Shown: positions 25,995-37,992 of the stretch, one piece after another
How the letters are laid out: each line of letters starts with the position of its first letter
Numbering within the stretch: the first letter of the stretch is position 1
Origin: Panopea generosa
Lineage: Eukaryota > Mollusca > Bivalvia > Adapedonta > Hiatellidae
Assembly: GCA_029582155.1 (NCBI GenBank)
Contig: CM055901.1
Span: 44,127,080 to 44,191,079 of the forward strand
Direction: 5' to 3'
Length of the DNA: 64,000 nt
Notes under the pieces: generated by a model
Databases searched by the model: none
Told to the model about the DNA's origin: nothing
Seen by the model: only the letters and a program-made list of their open reading frames with translations
Translations under genes and position numbers: made by a program

Positions 25995-26554
25995 TTAAAT
26001 GATAATGAAATACAAAATCATATAATAATCAATCATCACAGAGACTGGCTGAGCAGTTTTCCAGTTCTGATTGAGCTAATCAAGCCCAGTTCTACATTTG
26101 TGAAACTTAGCATGTGGTTAGAGGGCAACAAGGAGATAATGCATGTCATTTTATTTTTTCAGTCAGACCAAAATTGTGGTTGATATGAGAAACAAAATAG
26201 GTTAATTGACAGATACAACCTGTATCATGTTGTAACATAAAACATATCTGTAAGTTACATAAAGATTTTGTGAACTTTACATATTTGTCAACATTGGCCA
26301 TCCCAGTACACTTATTTTTTTGTAAAATTTACTAACATATAGCAGGGGCATGTCCAATGGAATTATTTCTAGTTCTATTTTGATATGTGATTTGATATAT
26401 ATATATTTATCATTTAAAGTTCAAACAATGGCATTTCATTACTCAGTCTAAATATGACATTGTATTTAACATGGAAAAATTGATAAAACAACAAAACAAA
26501 CCATTTTTGCTTCTTGAAAACCTGTGCATTATTTAATTTTAATCAAAACAAGTC

Positions 26555-26745
26555 TTATATATGACATCTCACTTCATTATCATTCGACTCTCATCACGGA
26601 GTCAAGTTGGAAAGTTATTAGATACTTGCAAAGATGGGTGTGCTCGAGTACTAGTTTAACTGTCCAGGAACACAGGCAAGAGGGTTAGGTTGATTGATAG
26701 TCTGGTAGCCCTTAATGGCATAAAAATGATGCTTAATATTCAAAC
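26555..26745 (+). mobile_element. SINE, head missing
   Basis: The copy begins inside the body (catctcacttcattatcatt) and runs through gggtgtgctcgagtact and gagggttaggttgattgat to the gcataaaaatgatgcttaat tail. Confidence 0.8.
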
Positions 26746-26760
26746 TAAATACAACCCAAA

Positions 26761-27271
26761 CTACAGAATTATCTCTGCATACATGGTCATACATGGTCAT
26801 ACATGGTCATAGGTTTAATGCAATCAGTCTACAAAATTATCTCTGCATACATGATCATAGGGTTAATACCACCCAAACTACAGAATTATCTCTGCATACA
26901 TGGTCATAGGGTTAATGCAATCAGTCTACAGAATTATCTCTGCTTTCATGGTCATAAGGTTAATGCAACCCAAACTACAGAATTATCTCTGCATACATGG
27001 TCATAGGGTTAATGCAATCAGTCTACAGAATTATCTCTGCTTTCATGGTCATAAGGTTAATGCAACCCAAACTACAGAATTATCTCTGCATACATGGTCA
27101 TAGGGTTAATGCAATCAGTCTACAGAATTATCTCTGCTTTCATGGTCATAAGGTTAATGCAACCCAAACTACAGAATTATCTCTGCATACATGGTCATAG
27201 GGTTAATGCAATCAGTCAATAGAATTATCTCTGCATACATGGTCATAGGGTTAATGCAATCAGTCAATAGT
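26761..27271 (+). repeat. 48-bp minisatellite with 97-bp higher-order unit
   Basis: Ten copies of gaattatctctgc-like units. Two 48-49 base variants alternate (…catacatggtcatagggtt… and …tttcatggtcataaggtt…), so the exact repeat is 97 bases. Near-identical overlapping frames at 26803-27200 come only from this periodicity. Confidence 0.92.
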
Positions 27272-28376
27272 TTTGTCAATATGGAAGTGCTTATAAGCAC
27301 ACATGTCCTTTTATAGAAAATTTCATTGCCATTTCCTATTAAATTGGTTATTATTACAAAAATGTATTGTAACCATGTTCAGTGTAGGAATGCAAACCAG
27401 ACAGTTTTTACCTTGTGTTGGAATTTTATTATTTGTTTAGTGTAAATGAAAAATGATAATACTATATGAGGGGTAATTTGATCTTGGTTCCAAATGTGTG
27501 ACATCAACACTAAAATTTTAAATATTGTTTTGTCTGGGTTTTTTTTATGCAGTTTATTCTAAAGAGTAGCTTATGCCCTCTCATATTAATCATATGGATA
27601 ACTGCAAGAGGAGTTTTCAAGAAAATGGGGGGTGTGGGTGGGGGGTCGAAAACACCCGCCTTGTACTGTTATATGCATAACAGGGTGTCCATAATTTTGG
27701 AAAATTGAATCCTAAATCTGCACAATTTCATATGCCTGGAATGTTTCATAATGTAGTTAATATTAATGTCAATCGAAACAGGCGACTGTTAAGTAAAATG
27801 AGAACAAAATTGTAGAGAAACAAAAGTGGACACCGTTGTGATGAACATAATTTTATGAAAACAAAATTGTTTTTTGTTTAAAACTATTTTCTGCACTTTA
27901 ACTGGGACATGCATGTGTTTAATAGTTTAAGAATAAAGTAAGTTTGGACAAGTTCAAAAACAGTTTGGAAATAATTACCATATTAACCTTAACTAGTTTA
28001 TGTTGTTTTGTACAACTTAGTAGTTAGTGTCTTCATATTAACTTTAACTTCCAATTTTTCCAATTTTAGAATGATAGGGTGCTATATATTGAGGTATTTA
28101 CTTGTAACCCAGGGTTTTCATTTTAAAATAAAACAACAGATTGAAAGAGAAAAACAACAGATCAGGCCGGGGGTCAAGGGGGCAAATGTTCGATGTTTCT
28201 GGAAAAACAACCGATCCAAACCTGATTTTAACTGATGATTTCAATCGGCAATCGGTTAAAAATGAAATCCCTGGTAATCTACAAGTAAATTAGTATTTTA
28301 CTCTAATCCATAGAAGAATAAGCGTGGATTTGTGATGATTATTTTTGCTAGAAATAACACAGTAACTATTTAATAA
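27272..28376. other. No gene seen; G-rich patch
   Basis: G runs of 6, 3 and 6 at 27627-27645 could form a quadruplex. Otherwise this is plain AT-rich sequence. Confidence 0.5.
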
Positions 28377-29706
28377 TCCTTTACTCCACTGATACCGTAT
28401 TCACTCACGTATATTGCGCATCTGTGTATATCGCGCATCCATGTTTTAAGATCAAGAACTAAGAAAAAAATACAATTCTCCTATATATGTGTATATAGCG
28501 CATCATAAGTGATACTTTCGCGAAATACCGCATATTATATTGATTTCATTTTATAAACATAAACTACGACAAACCGCACAAACAAAAGATACTGGGTGTC
28601 GTTTAAAAATGATTTGACTTTCAACTAAAGAACAGTCGTCTCTTTGACGGCTTCGTCATCGCTAACATATTTTCGTTAAAAAATCAATAAATTATATACT
28701 GATATATATCTCATACTAAAAGATTCATCAATTTGCGAAAACACAATTGCTTTGCATCCTTTGAAATTAAATACACACGATCATAAGCGTGTCATGCCAA
28801 CATGTTACGGTCACGTAATTCAAAGCCAGACTGGTTTACACTAAAGTAAACATTACGGAATCGAGAAAGTATGTAACAAATAAATGAGAACCAGTCCGTG
28901 TTTTTTAATTTGCAATTGAATATGTCTATAAGCCGACACAATTTATTTTTGACCTTGTGCCAATGTGTGATGTCGTCAGTCTGACAGTTTCTTGTGTCAT
29001 TTTACGTAGCGTTCTATTTCACTATGTGGAAAAGTATCGATGTAACGAACATGATTTTCTAAAAATAGCGTGAACACTTTTTTAATTGTCAATCGTAAAA
29101 CAGTACCGCGACTAATAATCGGTGTTTGGATAAACAGATCAGTTAGGGTTAGGAGAGGTGTGTGTAAGCAGGCTATGCGTCACCTGATTGTTTTATCACA
29201 CATTTACAAGCATAGGAACGATGCCCTAGGCAATGTTTTTCACCGGGATTAAAACTTATAACAAAGAAATAAATTAAAGCTACAGGTATGGCAATTTACA
29301 GACTCTAAATAACAGAGAGCAATCAATATTTTACATAATCTTTTAAAATATACATGGGAAATTATCGGAAATAGAAAATTTACATTAAAAAAAAAAATGA
29401 AATCTTCTGTACTTATGTATATCGCGCATCCCTTCTCGAAGATCTTAAAAGTTGGAAAAAAAACGCGCATAATACGTGAGCAGAAACGGTAAGCGTTTTC
29501 CCGCACCAATTATAGAAGGCCTTTGAAAACAATGCAGGAAGAGTTCAGATTGATCGTTATGAACAATCTGAACATTTCCTGCACTGCTTTCCACTCTGTC
29601 AGTTAATATAAACATAATTCACCCAATAATTCAATAGCCTTCTATATTTGGTCTCCAAAGGCATCTATATTAGAGGTGTCCAAAGGCGTCTATATGAAGT
29701 AAAGGG
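28377..29706 (+). mobile_element. piggyBac-like MITE copy split by a nested transposon
   Basis: The left end (cctttactcc, 28378) and the remainder (29492-29706, ending atatgaagtaaagggg) match the complete copy at 13570, including the central hairpin at 29524-29590. The 1.1-kb element at 28395-29489 lies inside it. Confidence 0.75.
28395..29489 (-). mobile_element. TA-flanked element with CCGTATTCACTCACGTAT-type ends
   Basis: Imperfect terminal inverted repeats of about 27 bases (28395 onward, and back from 29489) are flanked by TA on both sides (28393-28394 and 29490-29491). The interior right half matches, in reverse, the core of the CAGACC-ended elements at 34940 and 51692. No coding capacity. 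Confidence 0.7.
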
Positions 29707-30720
29707 GTGAGTTTAGAACACAAATGCTGATATATTACACAGCATTTGTAATCAGGTTGTGATTGTTATATTTTGCAGTCAAACATGTTTTCCTCATCAG
29801 CAGCAATGTACATCAAAGCTTGCAATTCTCGTTAGACGGCAGAGTATTGATCTAGGTTATGTAGAAGCTTGCTTTTTAACAATACTTTCAATCACTGTGT
29901 TTGAGAATCAATGCTGTATATGTAATTATGGTGTTTTCTATTGAAGAACACACTAGTTTTACGATCTGATCTTTGTCATTAATATTAAAGGGTTATCCGG
30001 AACTCTGTTTCTTGGCGACATGAACATTGCAATCATTATGTTGTTGTTGACATATGTTTTTATCAGTTGTATTACCACTGTCTACTTGAAACAGTTTAAC
30101 ATATCAACTGCACTTGAGTATCATTCCACAGACACATGACATAATACCAAGACGGGGCCATTCTTATAATAGTATTTGTTTGCTATGCTCCCACTCAGTA
30201 TTTTTCATGTGGGAAGGTAGCTAGCTAAAAATATTTTTGCCAAATTTTGATCTTGCTTAGTCATTTTAAGAAAAGTGGACAGATATCATGAACAAAAATC
30301 AAACACATTGACAGTCAATAAAAAAGTTTGAGAAGCTGCAAATTTGAGTAAGTAAGTAGGAGCACAACAAACAATTGATTTTTTAAGGACGGTCCGCCCA
30401 TCACATTATACTAACATTGGGCCGCCTAGACCTAGAACTGTTCTGTAAATGCTGAGTGCCAAGCGAGGAAGCTTCTAGTGCCATTTTTGAAGTCTTTTGT
30501 ATCACTTGATTCATAACCTTTTGCATGAAAGGCAGGCACTTGACCACCAGACAACTGCTGCGATGCTCAGTCATTATGGTCAATAATGAAATAAAAGTTA
30601 CAATAGGATTATGCTCTGTTATTCATAAATAAAGAATCCATATGTTCCTAGTTCTGAAACATGCTCAGAGGATAGATTGTGTTCTATCTTGATCATATTT
30701 GCAAGTTGGAATATATATAT
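29707..30720. other. No gene seen
   Basis: No domain, splice-supported exon or tandem repeat is visible. An attaaagggttatccgg block at 29987 may be an element edge. Confidence 0.5.
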
Positions 30721-32074
30721 TATTAGAAATTCTGATCACATGTTTTCCATTGTCCATCATCCATCCGTGAACTTTATGTTGTGTGCACTCTAGCACCTGT
30801 ATTTTTCATTGGATATTCATCAAACTTAGTTATATAAGCATAATATCTTGGACAAGTTCTTGAATTGACCAAATTGGATTATTCATGTTAGAGTTATGGC
30901 CCTTGAAACATTAAAAACTGCACCATTTGACATTGTGTGCACTCAAGCATCAAACTTACACAGTAGTTATATAAGCATAATATCTTGGACATGTGCTTGA
31001 ACTGGCCAAATCAGAGTATTAATGCCAGAGTTATGGCCTTTGATATGTTAAAAAATGCAATATTTGACTGTGTGCACTCTAGCAATGGCATTGTTCATTG
31101 GATCTTCAGTAAACTTATATAGTAGTTATATAACCATAATATCTCAGATTAGTTCTCGAACTGACCAATTAATGTCAGAGTTATAGCCATTGAAACATTA
31201 AAAACTGCACTATTTGACCTTGTGTGCTCTCTAGCACATGCATTTTTCATTTGATTCTCACTAAACTTTCACAGTAGTTAAAAAAGCGTAATATCTCAAA
31301 CAAATTTTTGAATTGGCCAAATTGGATTATTAATGTCAGAGTTAAGACCCTTAAAACTTAAAACAATGCACTATTTGACTCTATGTGTGCTCTAGCACCC
31401 ACAATTTTCATTTGATTCTCACCAAACATTTACAGTTGCTGTATAACCATAAAGTTTTGAATAAATTCTGGAACTGGCCAAATCGGGTAATTAATGTTTT
31501 GAGTTATGGCCCTTGAATGGTAAAAAATAGCATTTATTTGACCTTGTGTGCATTCTAGTTCTCGCAACTTTCACTTGATGTCATTCCAAACTTATGTAAT
31601 AGTTGTTTTACCATATTCTTGACATGGACACATCGGATAACTATTGTCACAGTTTTAACCTTTGAACCATCAAAATGATTTTTGTTCTTGTTTACGGTAG
31701 TTATATATAACTATAATATTTGAACTGGCCAAATCTGATAATTGCAGTGTTGGAGTTGGTCTTGGCCCTTGAATTGTCAAAAATTGTGATATTTGACCTT
31801 GTGTGCATCTTAAGCACATGTAGTTTTCATTTAATAGTCAACAGACTTATACAGTTATGAACAAGTTCTTGGACTGGCCAATTGGATAAATATTGTTAGA
31901 GTTTTGGCCCTTAAATGGTAAAAAAATATGTGTATTTGATGTTGTGTGCACTCTAGCACTCACAGTTTATATTTGATCTTCATTAAACACTTGTACACTC
32001 AAACACCTGTAAAAATTTGGCATTGTCTCTTCAGCAACAGGTGAGCGATTTAGGGCCAATCTGGCCCTCTTGTG
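30721..32074 (+). mobile_element. Rolling-circle-like element with ~155-bp internal repeats
   Basis: About eight diverged tandem copies recur at 135-165 base spacing, marked by gtgtgcactctagcac, ttatataaccataatatct and gagttatggcccttgaa. The 3' end is caggtgagcgatttagggcc, a short hairpin and tcttgtgt. The 5' end lacks the initial hairpin but matches the element at 48398 from its tgtccat-tccgtcatcc block on. Confidence 0.7.
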
Positions 32075-32491
32075 TAATAATTATGGCTGTATATTAAATG
32101 CAATGCAATGTACCAAAGCAACAGAACTGTTACTATTGTTTGATGTGCATATTTCAGCCAAAGGTGTTTTTTTTTTATTTTTGTGAAAAAACATGAAATT
32201 TTATATGTATCACTTGAACTGTATTTTTAAAGTGGTAAATAATTTTTTTTATCACATAGCTGCCATTTTGTCAATTTAATTCCGTTTGTGCGTGCAATTA
32301 TCTGTATACAACTTGTTTGGCGGGTATTTTGGACTGGAACTAAATTGAAATATTTAATATTGACCTAACATTAATTGACTAGTTACTGATGTTTAATCAG
32401 TAAACTATTTAAATTGTTGTTCGTGATCGTCATTATTGTCTCAGTTGGTTCTGATAAAATATCTATATAGCCTGTTAATTGTATGTTTCAG
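32075..32491. other. Region upstream of first coding exon; nothing distinctive
   Basis: AT-rich, with no TATA box in a convincing position and no CpG cluster. If the acceptor at 32491 is used, this is intron. Confidence 0.4.
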
Positions 32492-32540
32492 ATTAAAGAC
32501 GAGCTGTTAACACCATATTAGTGGAGAACCAGAACCGAAG
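32492..32540 (+). promoter_or_regulatory. Presumed 5' leader of the SLC44A1-like transcript
   Basis: The 49 bases before the start codon contain an in-frame stop (32508-32510) and follow a plausible 3' splice site (pyrimidine-rich stretch ending tttcag at 32491). This suggests a leader spliced to an upstream non-coding exon. Alternatively transcription starts nearby; I see no TATA box or CpG-rich promoter in the preceding 400 bases. Confidence 0.35.
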
Positions 32541-32564
32541 ATGTGTGGCTGTTGTGGGGATAAG
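32541..32564 (+). CDS. SLC44A1: SLC44A1-like choline transporter, coding exon 1 (start codon)
   Basis: First coding exon of a choline transporter-like (CTL/SLC44) gene. It encodes only eight residues, MCGCCGDK, ending on a codon boundary (phase 0) before the donor gtaata at 32565. The ATG has a purine at -3, and an in-frame TAA lies upstream at 32508-32510, so it is the likely start if the leader is continuous there. A tttcag acceptor-like site ends at 32491, so 32492-32540 may be the 5'UTR part of an internal exon whose first exon lies further upstream. Known CTL1 proteins also begin with a short Cys-rich cytosolic tail; here Cys fills positions 2, 4 and 5. Because Gly is third rather than second, N-myristoylation is not expected, though palmitoylation is possible. 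Linking this tiny exon to exon 2 rests on phase, order and the CTL-like start, not on transcript data. Confidence 0.6.
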
Positions 32565-32820
32565 GTAATATATGTGCTTAGTTTTGTCTGGCTGTGTAAA
32601 TCTGCCTACAATGTGGTATATGTTAAATGAAGTTGTTTGCACTTTGATACATAAAGGGATCCTCTGTTGGCAATGTTCTCGGAGACTTGGAAATGAAATG
32701 GCAGTTTGCAAAGGGCACTTGGTAATGATAATGTCAGTTTTCTGTATTAAATGGGCACTTGGCAATGATGTTAGCATTTTTCAGTTTTAAAGGTACACTT
32801 GGCAATGATGACAGCATTGT

Positions 32821-33165
32821 TAGGTCACCTGAGACTTTGTCTCAAGAGACCTTTCGCTATCGCCTTTTGTCCCTAGTCATGCGTCGTCCGTCTTGTGTCA
32901 TCTGTCATCTGTCGTGCATCCGTAAACAATTGACAGTTTCAACTTCTTCTCAAAAAGGTTAAGCTCAGTTGTAATGAAATGTATGCAGCTTTGGTACCTA
33001 AGGGTGAATTAAAATTGTGAATTGCATGGTCTCTGGGTATCATGGTTTGGCGCTGGGGGAGGGGGAGGAGGGTTGCCTAAAATGATTTGGTGCGGCCGTA
33101 AACAATTCACATTTTAGACTTCTCAAAAACCGTAAGCTCAATCATAATGTAATGTTGTATGGACC
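32821..33165 (+). mobile_element. Rolling-circle-like element, GGTCACCTGAGAC family, 5' part
   Basis: It starts with the hairpin ggtcacctgagac/gtctcaagagacc and a run of cgtc repeats, then two ~176-bp copies of gtaaacaatt-aca-ttt…cttctcaaaaa (32922 and 33098). No 3' end is recognised; it runs into a 30-bp minisatellite. Confidence 0.65.
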
Positions 33166-33420
33166 TTTGTGGTTGATTTGGATTCAGATTACACCCATGT
33201 AGTTGATTTGTATTCAGGTAACATTCATGGAGTTGATTTGGGTTAATTTGAGATCCATGTAATTGATTTGGGTTAATTTGAGATCCATGTAGTTGATTTG
33301 TGTTCAGATAAGATCCATGTAATTGATTTGGGTTAATTTGAGATCCATGTAGTTGATTTGGGTTCAAATAAGATCCTGTAGTTGACTCAAGGTCAAATAA
33401 GTTCCTTGTAGTTGATTTTT
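33166..33420 (+). repeat. 30-bp minisatellite
   Basis: About eight copies of a gttgatttgggttaatttga / gatccatgta unit with point differences. Because 30 is a multiple of three, the minus strand gives a repetitive Asn/Gln/His-rich frame that I regard as an artefact. Confidence 0.9.
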
Positions 33421-34445
33421 GTATAATTGTTATTTGTTTCCCAGTAAGAATTATGTCCTGCTAAGATACACGTAGTTTATTTGTATTTTGTTTTAGAAGC
33501 ATGTAGTTGATTTCAATTTGTTCTTCTGAAATATCATTAAAAAGTTCTCATTCTCAGCCTGAAGATTGCATTTCTTATAATTCTGTTCAGATTGTCAGTA
33601 TGTGTCTGGAATCCTAGAATCAGTGTAATTCTGTTAAGAGTGCATCAATTTTGTCTCTGTAGAATAGTTGGTTCTGCTTGGATTTCATTGCTCCATTAGC
33701 ACCTGCTATTGTACTTTGGACTACAGCTCATCTAGAATGCAGCATATTGTGTAAGATATGGAATATCTGTTATTTCATCTGTATAACACTGCTGGCGGCT
33801 CTCTCATTAATATTTCCTCATATATGCAATGATACATTACAGGCTTTACCATCAACATTTCCTGTAGTAATTGATGCACAACGCTATAAATCTATTGTCT
33901 CAATGCAATGTAATGAACAGGAAACAAAAATACTCATGTGAAGTAAAGTAGCACTTGATTATAGTTTTAAAAAAAATCATTTTAGAAAATGCTATTTTGG
34001 TTATAACTATAAAATAGCAGTTATTTCAAAATATATATTTTTTACAGCTTTTGAGAAAAAAGCGAGCTGAATTTTGTAGCATCTTTAAAAGCAATTGTGT
34101 TGTTTATCAGTGTCTGTTATTGCTGTTGTCTGTATGCCAGTGTCAGCCATCATATTGTCTGTAGAAGTGTCTGCATTGATATTTCCTGTGCTGTTCCCTT
34201 TTTTTCTGCATAAGTTTTAGCATTGACATTTTCAGTGCTTTTTGCAGCATTATCTGCAGAAATGTACTCATTTAAGATATCAATTAGGACACTTCTGAAG
34301 ACGCACTGCAAGCAATACTGTACACATCAGCTTGGGTTTTAATGATTTCTGAAGTTGTGTCTAAAGGTGATTTTCAAGCACACTATCCTTACCTCTATCA
34401 ACTTTTATTTTTGATAATTATCTACCGGTATGTTTACAGTTAGAT

Positions 34446-34888
34446 CTACAGCATTGTCTGCCATTCTATTTGCTATTTTGTCTGCAGCACTGTTACTATT
34501 GTGTTTGGAATTTTGTCTGCAGCATTGTCTGTCATTGTGTTTGCAATTTTGTCTGCAGCATTATCTGCCATTCTCTTTGTTAATTGTCTGCAGCACTGTT
34601 ACTGTTTTGTTTGCAATTTTGTCAGAAGCATTGTCTGTCATTTTGTTTGGAATTTTGTCTGCAGCATTGACTCATTATGTTCGGAATTTTGCCTGCAGCA
34701 TTGTCTGCCATTCTCTTTGCTAATTGTCTGCAGCACTGTAACTGTTGTGTTTGCAATTTTGTCAGAAGCATTGTCTGCCATTCTGTTTGCAAATTTGTCT
34801 GCAGCATTGTCTGTCATTATGTTTGGAATTTTGTCTGCAGCATTGCTTGTCATTTAGTTTGCAATTTTGTCTGCAGAAGTGTCACCCA
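34446..34888 (+). repeat. 36-bp minisatellite, left block
   Basis: About 12 copies of a unit containing gtctgcagcattgtctg and catt-tgtttgcaatttt. Period 36 keeps frames open on both strands, giving Ala/Leu/Ile-rich and Asn/Asp-rich pseudo-proteins of 60-118 codons; these are not annotated as genes. Related but looser copies continue at 36685. Confidence 0.88.
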
Positions 34889-34939
34889 TTGCAGCTTTGA
34901 CTATATTTGAAGTCTGAGGTCTGTAATATTCATTGTGTA

Positions 34940-36669
34940 CAGACTGTAATCCATTCAAGTACACCAAATGAACGCAAATGAAACGGATAACAAACATGTA
35001 TGAAACATTATACAAACGGACTAAATGTGAACAAAACGATAAATGAAATGATAAATGAAACAATAAATGAAACGATAAAAGAAACGAAACAAAATGAAAC
35101 AATACACGGACGCACCAGGACAAACGATCCACTAATGATACAAAACCATAATGCAACTATTGAACGCAACAAATATTAAAGATTCAGATATCCTCTAATG
35201 TTATCGTAGTTATATTGAAAATGATATGAATAATTAAACGAAATAATTGATCTCTTTGTCATATAAATTCTTTAACTTGCTATATCTGTAACTTTAATTT
35301 AATTCCTTTGTTATAAGTTTTAATCCCGAATCATCCTGAAAAACATGGCCTCGGGCATCGTTTCTTTGCTTGTAAATGTGGTAAAACAATTGGGTGACGC
35401 ATGGCCTTGGAGTTATGGTCCTTTGATTCAGTCTGTGACCAAATTCTTTTCTGCACTATTTCTCTACTACCTGTGGTTGGAATTTTATGAAACTTGCTAG
35501 GATGCATCATTACCAAATGGAGATGTGCATATTGTCGTCATGATGCTATTTCCCTGCAACCTCTGGTTTTAATTCTGTAAAACTAGCTAGAATCTATGCA
35601 TATTGTCATTTTATTCCAGTTAATGATTTGTGAATTAGTTCTGTGAAGTGCAGAGCCACATATTGTTCCTGCTATACAGTTTGGTATTCTTCAACCAAGT
35701 AGTCCGTACAGAGGCAAACACTTCCTTGGGGAGTATCCATTGGTTCCACCGATATTTTCTTGTTTAATTAATATACCGTCATATAAAACCTGGCAATTTC
35801 GTTAATTATATAGTTCTTACTGCGGTGTTACAATTGGACAACCAGAACTGATGCGATTGGTGAATATGCTGTGTAAACGATAAATGGTAAACGACACACA
35901 GTAAACAATACACGGTAAACAATTCGAACGCAAACGCATGGTAAAATGCGTTAGGTATCGTTATGAATTGCATTTTCATATTTTCTCTAATGTTTATCAT
36001 AAAAAAAATGCAAACCATGAATGAAACTCAAATGCATTTCAAACGCTAAACAAACGTGTCAACAAACTTTCACGGAGTTATGGCCCTTTGATTGAGTCTG
36101 TGACCAAATTATTGTCCACGCTATTTCTCTACAACCCCATGTTGGAATTTTGTGAAACTTGCTAGGATGCATCATTACCAAGTGCAGATGTGCATATTGT
36201 CTTTGTGTTCTGGTTTGATGTTTTTTTAGGGAGTTATGGCCCTTTGATTCTGTCTGACCAAATTATTGCCTGCTATTTCTCTACAACCCCATGTTGGAAT
36301 TTTATGAAACTTGCTAGGATGCATCATTACCAAGTGCAGATGCACATATAATAAAAAAAAACTGTCAGTGTTTCGGTTCGATTATTTTTCATGGAGTTAT
36401 GGCCCTTTCATTGAGTTTTTAAAATGATAAATAGTAAACGATACACAGTTAACAATACACGGTAAACGATACTAACGCAAACGCATGCTTAAATGTGTTT
36501 AGTATCGTTTTGAATTGCATTTTTCGTATTTTCTCTAACGTTTATCATAAAAAAATGCAAACCATAAACGAAACTAAAATGCATTTCAAATGCAAAACAA
36601 ACACATTTGACATGCAAAACAAATGCATTTGAAATGCATTTCTGGTGTACTTGAATGGATCACGGTCTG
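34940..36669. mobile_element. CAGACYGTAATCC-ended TA-flanked transposon, copy 1 (1730 bp)
   Basis: The ends cagactgtaatccattcaag and its inverse cttgaatggatcacggtctg are flanked by TA (34938-34939, 36670-36671). Subterminal zones are packed with aaacgata/aaacgca motifs. The core shares a ttgttataagttttaatccc block with copy 2 and with the element at 28395. Relative to copy 2 the right subterminal zone is duplicated (about 547 bases apart, 35890-36050 and 36430-36610), around ~160-bp repeats of gagttatggccctttgatt. No transposase frame. A Tc1/mariner-like MITE is possible. Confidence 0.72.
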
Positions 36670-36684
36670 TATAAATCATATAGT

Positions 36685-36835
36685 TTTTCTGTAGCATAGT
36701 CTGCCATTATATTGTTTTCAATCTATATCTGAAACATAGTCTGCCATGATGGCATTGTTTTTACAGTTTTGTCTGAAGCATAGTCTGCCATAATGGCATT
36801 ATGCTTGCAGTTTAGTATTCTGCATTTTGTGTTGT
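36685..36835 (+). repeat. 36-bp-type repeat, right block
   Basis: Looser copies of the gcatagtctgccat unit resume after the transposon, suggesting one array interrupted by the insertion, though the spacing and variants differ from the left block. Confidence 0.6.
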
Positions 36836-37827
36836 TGGGCTGCTAAGTGGTTAGATGTTGTATATAATTATGCAAAAGATCCTGCATTTTTATTATAAAT
36901 ACATAATTTATTTCCTATTTGAGGGGAAAAGATGTCCAATTCCAGCAATGTATGTTTCATCCTAATAGTTGTGTTTTTAATCAAATGTGTCAAAAAACTT
37001 TTTGGACAAACCTTGTATATATATATAAATATATCTATGTATCCATTGGAAGCATGCAATCAAATTGTTTAGGACATTGATAATCTTTGTTGTTGTTTGT
37101 TGTACTTGTTTACATCAGATTTAAAACCCGTTTTATGCAATTGTATTATTAATTATTATTTAAAAGAATCAACAGCAGCACAGTAACACACAGTAGGGCA
37201 ATAAAAAGCTAGATATAGAATAGAGAATGGAATAATTATTGTCACAGACTGCAGGTGCGTGGTACGTCCGCCATCATTGCCAATTAGATCGATGATTTAT
37301 GTGGATATAAAATGGTATAGAATCAAAATAACAATGAAAAGAAATTAAAGAAGTTGACGTCTTTGAGAAAACCAATTAAAATGATTCTTGGGAATATCTT
37401 TTAGATAGTCCAATTGGATTTGGAAAGTCATCTATATAAAGGGAGATGATTAAATCACAACAACGGAATTTACGATCCCAAAAATCATAAATTCCATTAT
37501 TGCAATTGAGTTATCTCCCTTTATGATTCAACGGGGTTATAAATCTGTCCTTTATATAGCATGTGAGTAGTCATGAATCCTTAACTGGATCCTACTCATA
37601 TAAAGCTATCAGTTCATGTATGTAAATCTGTCCACCCTGTCCATATGTGTTGCCTGTAATACCATAGTATATAAGCCATGGTCGAAACCAATTTTTTGGT
37701 TTGGCAGAGGCCTTGATATTGTATCAATGGTTTGCATTGTAGGCGTACTCGCGGTAGTCTGGTCTGAACATTTATGTCTTGGTTATTCACAAATAAGTAT
37801 CCATATATATATATATATATATATAGG

Positions 37828-37992
37828 TTTGAGTCTTGCTGTGTCAAAAAACACTGAGAAAGTTGGCCAGTTTTTTACGGAAGGATGATGATTCTACTCG
37901 GATTCATTCAGAGGTCTTCCTCCAGTACTTCAAAAATAAAACTAATTACCATATAATATATGTAACCTGAAAGGTGTTGACAAGGGTATTAA
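37828..37992 (+). mobile_element. Second SINE-like family, copy A
   Basis: Shares cggaaggatg-tgatt, attca-aggtcttcctcca and a g-gttga-aaggg-gttaa tail with 50425-50612. The head is replaced by a (TA)n run. Confidence 0.45.

Noticed and set aside
26803..27200. Three nearly identical 67-codon frames
   Set aside because: They are shifted copies of the same 97-bp repeat and do not represent a gene family.
34430..34910. Open frames of 61-118 codons on both strands
   Set aside because: They lie in a 36-bp tandem repeat; a period divisible by three keeps frames open. The Ala/Leu/Ile-rich product only mirrors the repeat, and frames are open on both strands at once.
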